Shown piece by piece: positions 62,549 to 64,000 of a stretch of 64,000 nucleotides of DNA (positions are counted from its first letter, which is position 1; every line of letters begins with the position of its first letter). The stretch lies in contig NZ_CP102592.1 of assembly GCF_025666195.1 (NCBI RefSeq), forward strand, positions 3,720,001-3,784,000, given 5' to 3'. The position numbers and the translations under genes are program-made. The notes beneath the pieces are model-generated. The model was not told where the DNA came from, did no database searches, and saw nothing but the letters and a program-made list of their open reading frames with translations. Source of the stretch: Xanthomonas sp. CFBP 8443. Lineage in GTDB: Bacteria; Pseudomonadota; Gammaproteobacteria; Xanthomonadales; Xanthomonadaceae.

Positions 62549-63457
62549 ATGGACCTGCTGCATCCACAACTGTCTGCCTTCGCCGCCGTGCTCGACGAAG
62601 GCAGCTTCGAGGCGGCCGCGCGCCGGCTTTCGCTGACCCCTTCGGCGATCTCGCAACGGATCAAGGCGCTCGAGGACCGCCTGGGGCAGGTGCTGGTGGT
62701 GCGCCAGGCGCCGTGCCGGCCGACGCCTGCGGGAGAAGCGCTGCTGCGCCGGGTGCGGCCGATGCAGGCGCTGGAGGCCGAGGCGCTGGCCGACTTCGTG
62801 CCGAGCGCGGCCACCGCGGGACCCGCGCGCAGCATCGCGATCGCGGTCAACGACGACTCGCTGCAGACCTGGTTCCTCGCCGCACTGTCAGCCCTGCACG
62901 ATGCGCACGGTTTTCTGTTCGACGTGCACGTGGACGACCAGGACCACACCCTGGAACTGCTGCGCAACGGCACCGTGCTTGGCGCGGTCACCTCCGCGAG
63001 CAAGCCGCTGCAGGGCTGCAACGTCCATCCCCTGGGCGCCATGCGCTACTACGCGATCGCCTCGCCGGCATTCGTCGCCCGCCACTTCGCCGCCGGATTC
63101 GGCGCCGCGGCACTGGCGCAGGCGCCGATGATGGTGTTCAACCGCAAGGACGCGCTGCAGGCGCGCTTCGTACGGCGCATCACCCGCACCCGCCTCGCCC
63201 CTCCCATCCACTACCTGCCGACCTCCACCGGCTTCGTCGAAGCCGCCGCACGCGGTCTCGGATGGTGCCTCGCCCCCGAGCAGATGCTCGCGTCCGGATT
63301 GCGCGAGAAGCAGATCGTGATCATCGATCCGCAGCGCTGGCTCGACGTTCCGCTCTACTGGCAACACGCGGCGGTGCGCTCGAGCGCCTTGCAGCACATC
63401 GGCCAGGCACTGCGCACGGCGGCATCGAGCATGCAGGGCGGCCGGCAACGCGCTTGA
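62549..63457 (+). CDS. argP: LysR-type regulator ArgP/LysG
   Basis: This 302-residue protein has the LysR winged helix-turn-helix: LLHPQLSAFAAVLDEGSFEA and RRLSLTPSAISQRIKALEDR, followed by LGQVLVVRQAPCRPTPAGEA. The VLVVR-x-x-PCRxTPAG pattern is typical of the ArgP/LysG subgroup. The effector domain follows. The 90 bp gap to argO (62459-62548) is AT-rich at 62496-62540 and should hold the operator; I could not define it. Confidence 0.9.
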   Translation: MDLLHPQLSAFAAVLDEGSFEAAARRLSLTPSAISQRIKALEDRLGQVLVVRQAPCRPTPAGEALLRRVRPMQALEAEALADFVPSAATAGPARSIAIAVNDDSLQTWFLAALSALHDAHGFLFDVHVDDQDHTLELLRNGTVLGAVTSASKPLQGCNVHPLGAMRYYAIASPAFVARHFAAGFGAAALAQAPMMVFNRKDALQARFVRRITRTRLAPPIHYLPTSTGFVEAAARGLGWCLAPEQMLASGLREKQIVIIDPQRWLDVPLYWQHAAVRSSALQHIGQALRTAASSMQGGRQRA

Positions 63458-63478
63458 GCGCGGCGTGCTCAGTCGCTG

Positions 63479-63506
63479 CGCTTGTCGCGACGGAAGCCGC
63501 TCCCTT
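63479..63506. repeat. Single degenerate REP-like palindrome
   Basis: GCTTGTCGCGACGGAAGCCGCTCCC is the reverse of the hairpin repeated in the two tandem arrays (compare GGGAGCGGCTTCAGTCGCGA). It stands alone in the gap between argP and tRNA-Lys, which otherwise shows no feature. Confidence 0.65.
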
Positions 63507-63704
63507 TGACTTGCGATCAGGTGCACGGCGGCAGAAGCTACAGTCCCGACAGCCGCGTGCAGGTTTGTTCGACGCGTAAGCAGCGACGCAGTTCCCGCGG
63601 CAACCGCAACGATGCGTGCTCGCCCGCACCGCCAGATTTTCTGGCGTGCTTTCAGCAAGCGGTGACGAGACCAGCGAAGGCGACGCTCGGATCGCTGATC
63701 GAAG

Positions 63705-63780
63705 TGGTGGGCCGTGATGGATTCGAACCATCGACCAAAAGATTAAAAGTCTTCTGCTCTACCGACTGAGCTAACGGCCC
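63705..63780 (-). tRNA. tRNA-Lys (anticodon UUU)
   Basis: The 76 bases on the minus strand fold as a cloverleaf: acceptor GGGCCGT/ACGGCCC, D-arm AGCTCAGTCGGTAGAGCA, anticodon loop ACTTTTAAT within GAAGACTTTTAATCTTTTGG, T-arm TGGTTCGAATCCA. The 3' CCA is encoded (63707-63705). UUU reads both lysine codons. Confidence 0.97.
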
Positions 63781-63808
63781 AAAACAATGCCCCGGCATTG
63801 CGCCGGGG
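63781..63808 (-). terminator. Stem-loop with T-run between queC and tRNA-Lys
   Basis: On the minus strand a perfect 7 bp stem CCCCGGC/GCCGGGG (63808-63790) with a 5-base loop is followed by ATTGTTTT, 35 bp after the queC stop codon. This fits an intrinsic terminator for queC. It abuts the tRNA 5' end, so it could also lie in the tRNA leader. TAGAAT at 63819-63814 is a possible -10 for the tRNA. Confidence 0.5.
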
Positions 63809-63843
63809 TGCGTATTCTACCCCAGCCCCGGGTCAACGCGAAA

Positions 63844-64000
63844 TCAGGCGTAGCGGGTCGGGTCGGCCACGCCGGCGTCGGCGAAGCCGGCGGCGCGCAG
63901 GCGGCAGGCGTCGCAGTGGCCGCAGGCGCGGCCGGCGGCATCGGCGCGGTAGCAGGACACGGTCAGGCCGAAGTCCACGCCCAGACGCACGCCCTCGCGC
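63844..64000 (-). CDS. queC: 7-cyano-7-deazaguanine synthase, 3' end only
   Basis: The last 51 codons are in the window; the 5' part lies beyond it. The residues include [20 protein letters not shown], then [18 protein letters not shown] and the end VADPTRYA. The four zinc-binding cysteines (C...C-x2-C-x2-C) and this ending are typical of QueC, which makes preQ0 for queuosine in tRNA. Confidence 0.93.
   Translation of the reverse strand, partial: REGVRLGVDFGLTVSCYRADAAGRACGHCDACRLRAAGFADAGVADPTRYA

Overview
The window is a GC-rich chromosomal segment from a gammaproteobacterium of the Xanthomonadaceae, most likely Xanthomonas. The evidence is the gene order tonB-gshB-pilGHIJ-chpA (shared with Pseudomonas), a pqqABCDE operon next to relA, an Oar-like TonB-dependent receptor, and dense intergenic palindromic repeats. 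The genus is inferred; no 16S rRNA or other marker gene is present.

Layout. 1-0.7 kb: a tandem array of REP-like palindromes (about 111 bp period). 0.7-3.8 kb: cutC and a glycosylasparaginase gene overlap by 4 bp. They are followed by a HEAT-repeat gene and a decayed second copy of the asparaginase 5' end. 3.9-11.3 kb: an accessory Rhs (YD-repeat) toxin island on the minus strand. It has an intact, Sec-exported Rhs protein ending in a JAMM-like DUF4329-type tip, then a small exported putative immunity protein. Downstream lies a scrambled Rhs core fragment carrying a second, unrelated cysteine-rich tip and an overlapping Sel1-repeat putative immunity gene. 11.7-24.4 kb: the type IV pilus chemosensory operon pilG-pilH-pilI-pilJ-chpA-chpB-like-chpC, read on the minus strand. 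It diverges from gshB-tonB (24.6-26.5 kb). 26.5-27.2 kb: a tandem array with a 142 bp period. 27.4-30.4 kb: the Oar-like receptor.

30.5-39.6 kb: an ADP-ribosylglycohydrolase, tsaB, a DinG/YoaA helicase, an LpoP-like lipoprotein and PBP1b (all minus), then a divergent two-domain glycosyltransferase. 39.7-40.4 kb: a second REP-like array. 40.5-44.3 kb: a TPR-like membrane protein and relA. 44.6-47.8 kb: pqqABCDE, with pqqC-pqqD-pqqE coupled by 4 bp overlaps. 48-58.5 kb: a periplasmic protein, a ClC channel or exchanger, HrpA helicase, Dps, a membrane protein, RecQ and a Gly/Tyr/His-rich exported protein. 58.8-61.7 kb: a TonB-dependent receptor with a candidate Fur box, divergent from a TetR-type regulator. 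61.8-63.5 kb: a divergent LysE/ArgO exporter and ArgP/LysG regulator pair. The window ends with tRNA-Lys(UUU) and the 3' end of queC.

Three observations stand out. First, the two-tip Rhs island looks like a cassette store for toxin-tip exchange. Second, four copies of an inverted-repeat element built from a 14-base unit (GGGATTGGGGATTC and variants) occur between 32 and 54 kb. They fill whole intergenic gaps, encode the C-terminal tail of the DinG-like helicase, place the hrpA stop codon and sit in frame inside hrpA. Third, the CheB-like protein of the pilus chemosensory operon has lost its catalytic Ser and His, and no pilK methyltransferase gene is present. This suggests an adaptation arm without methylation turnover.
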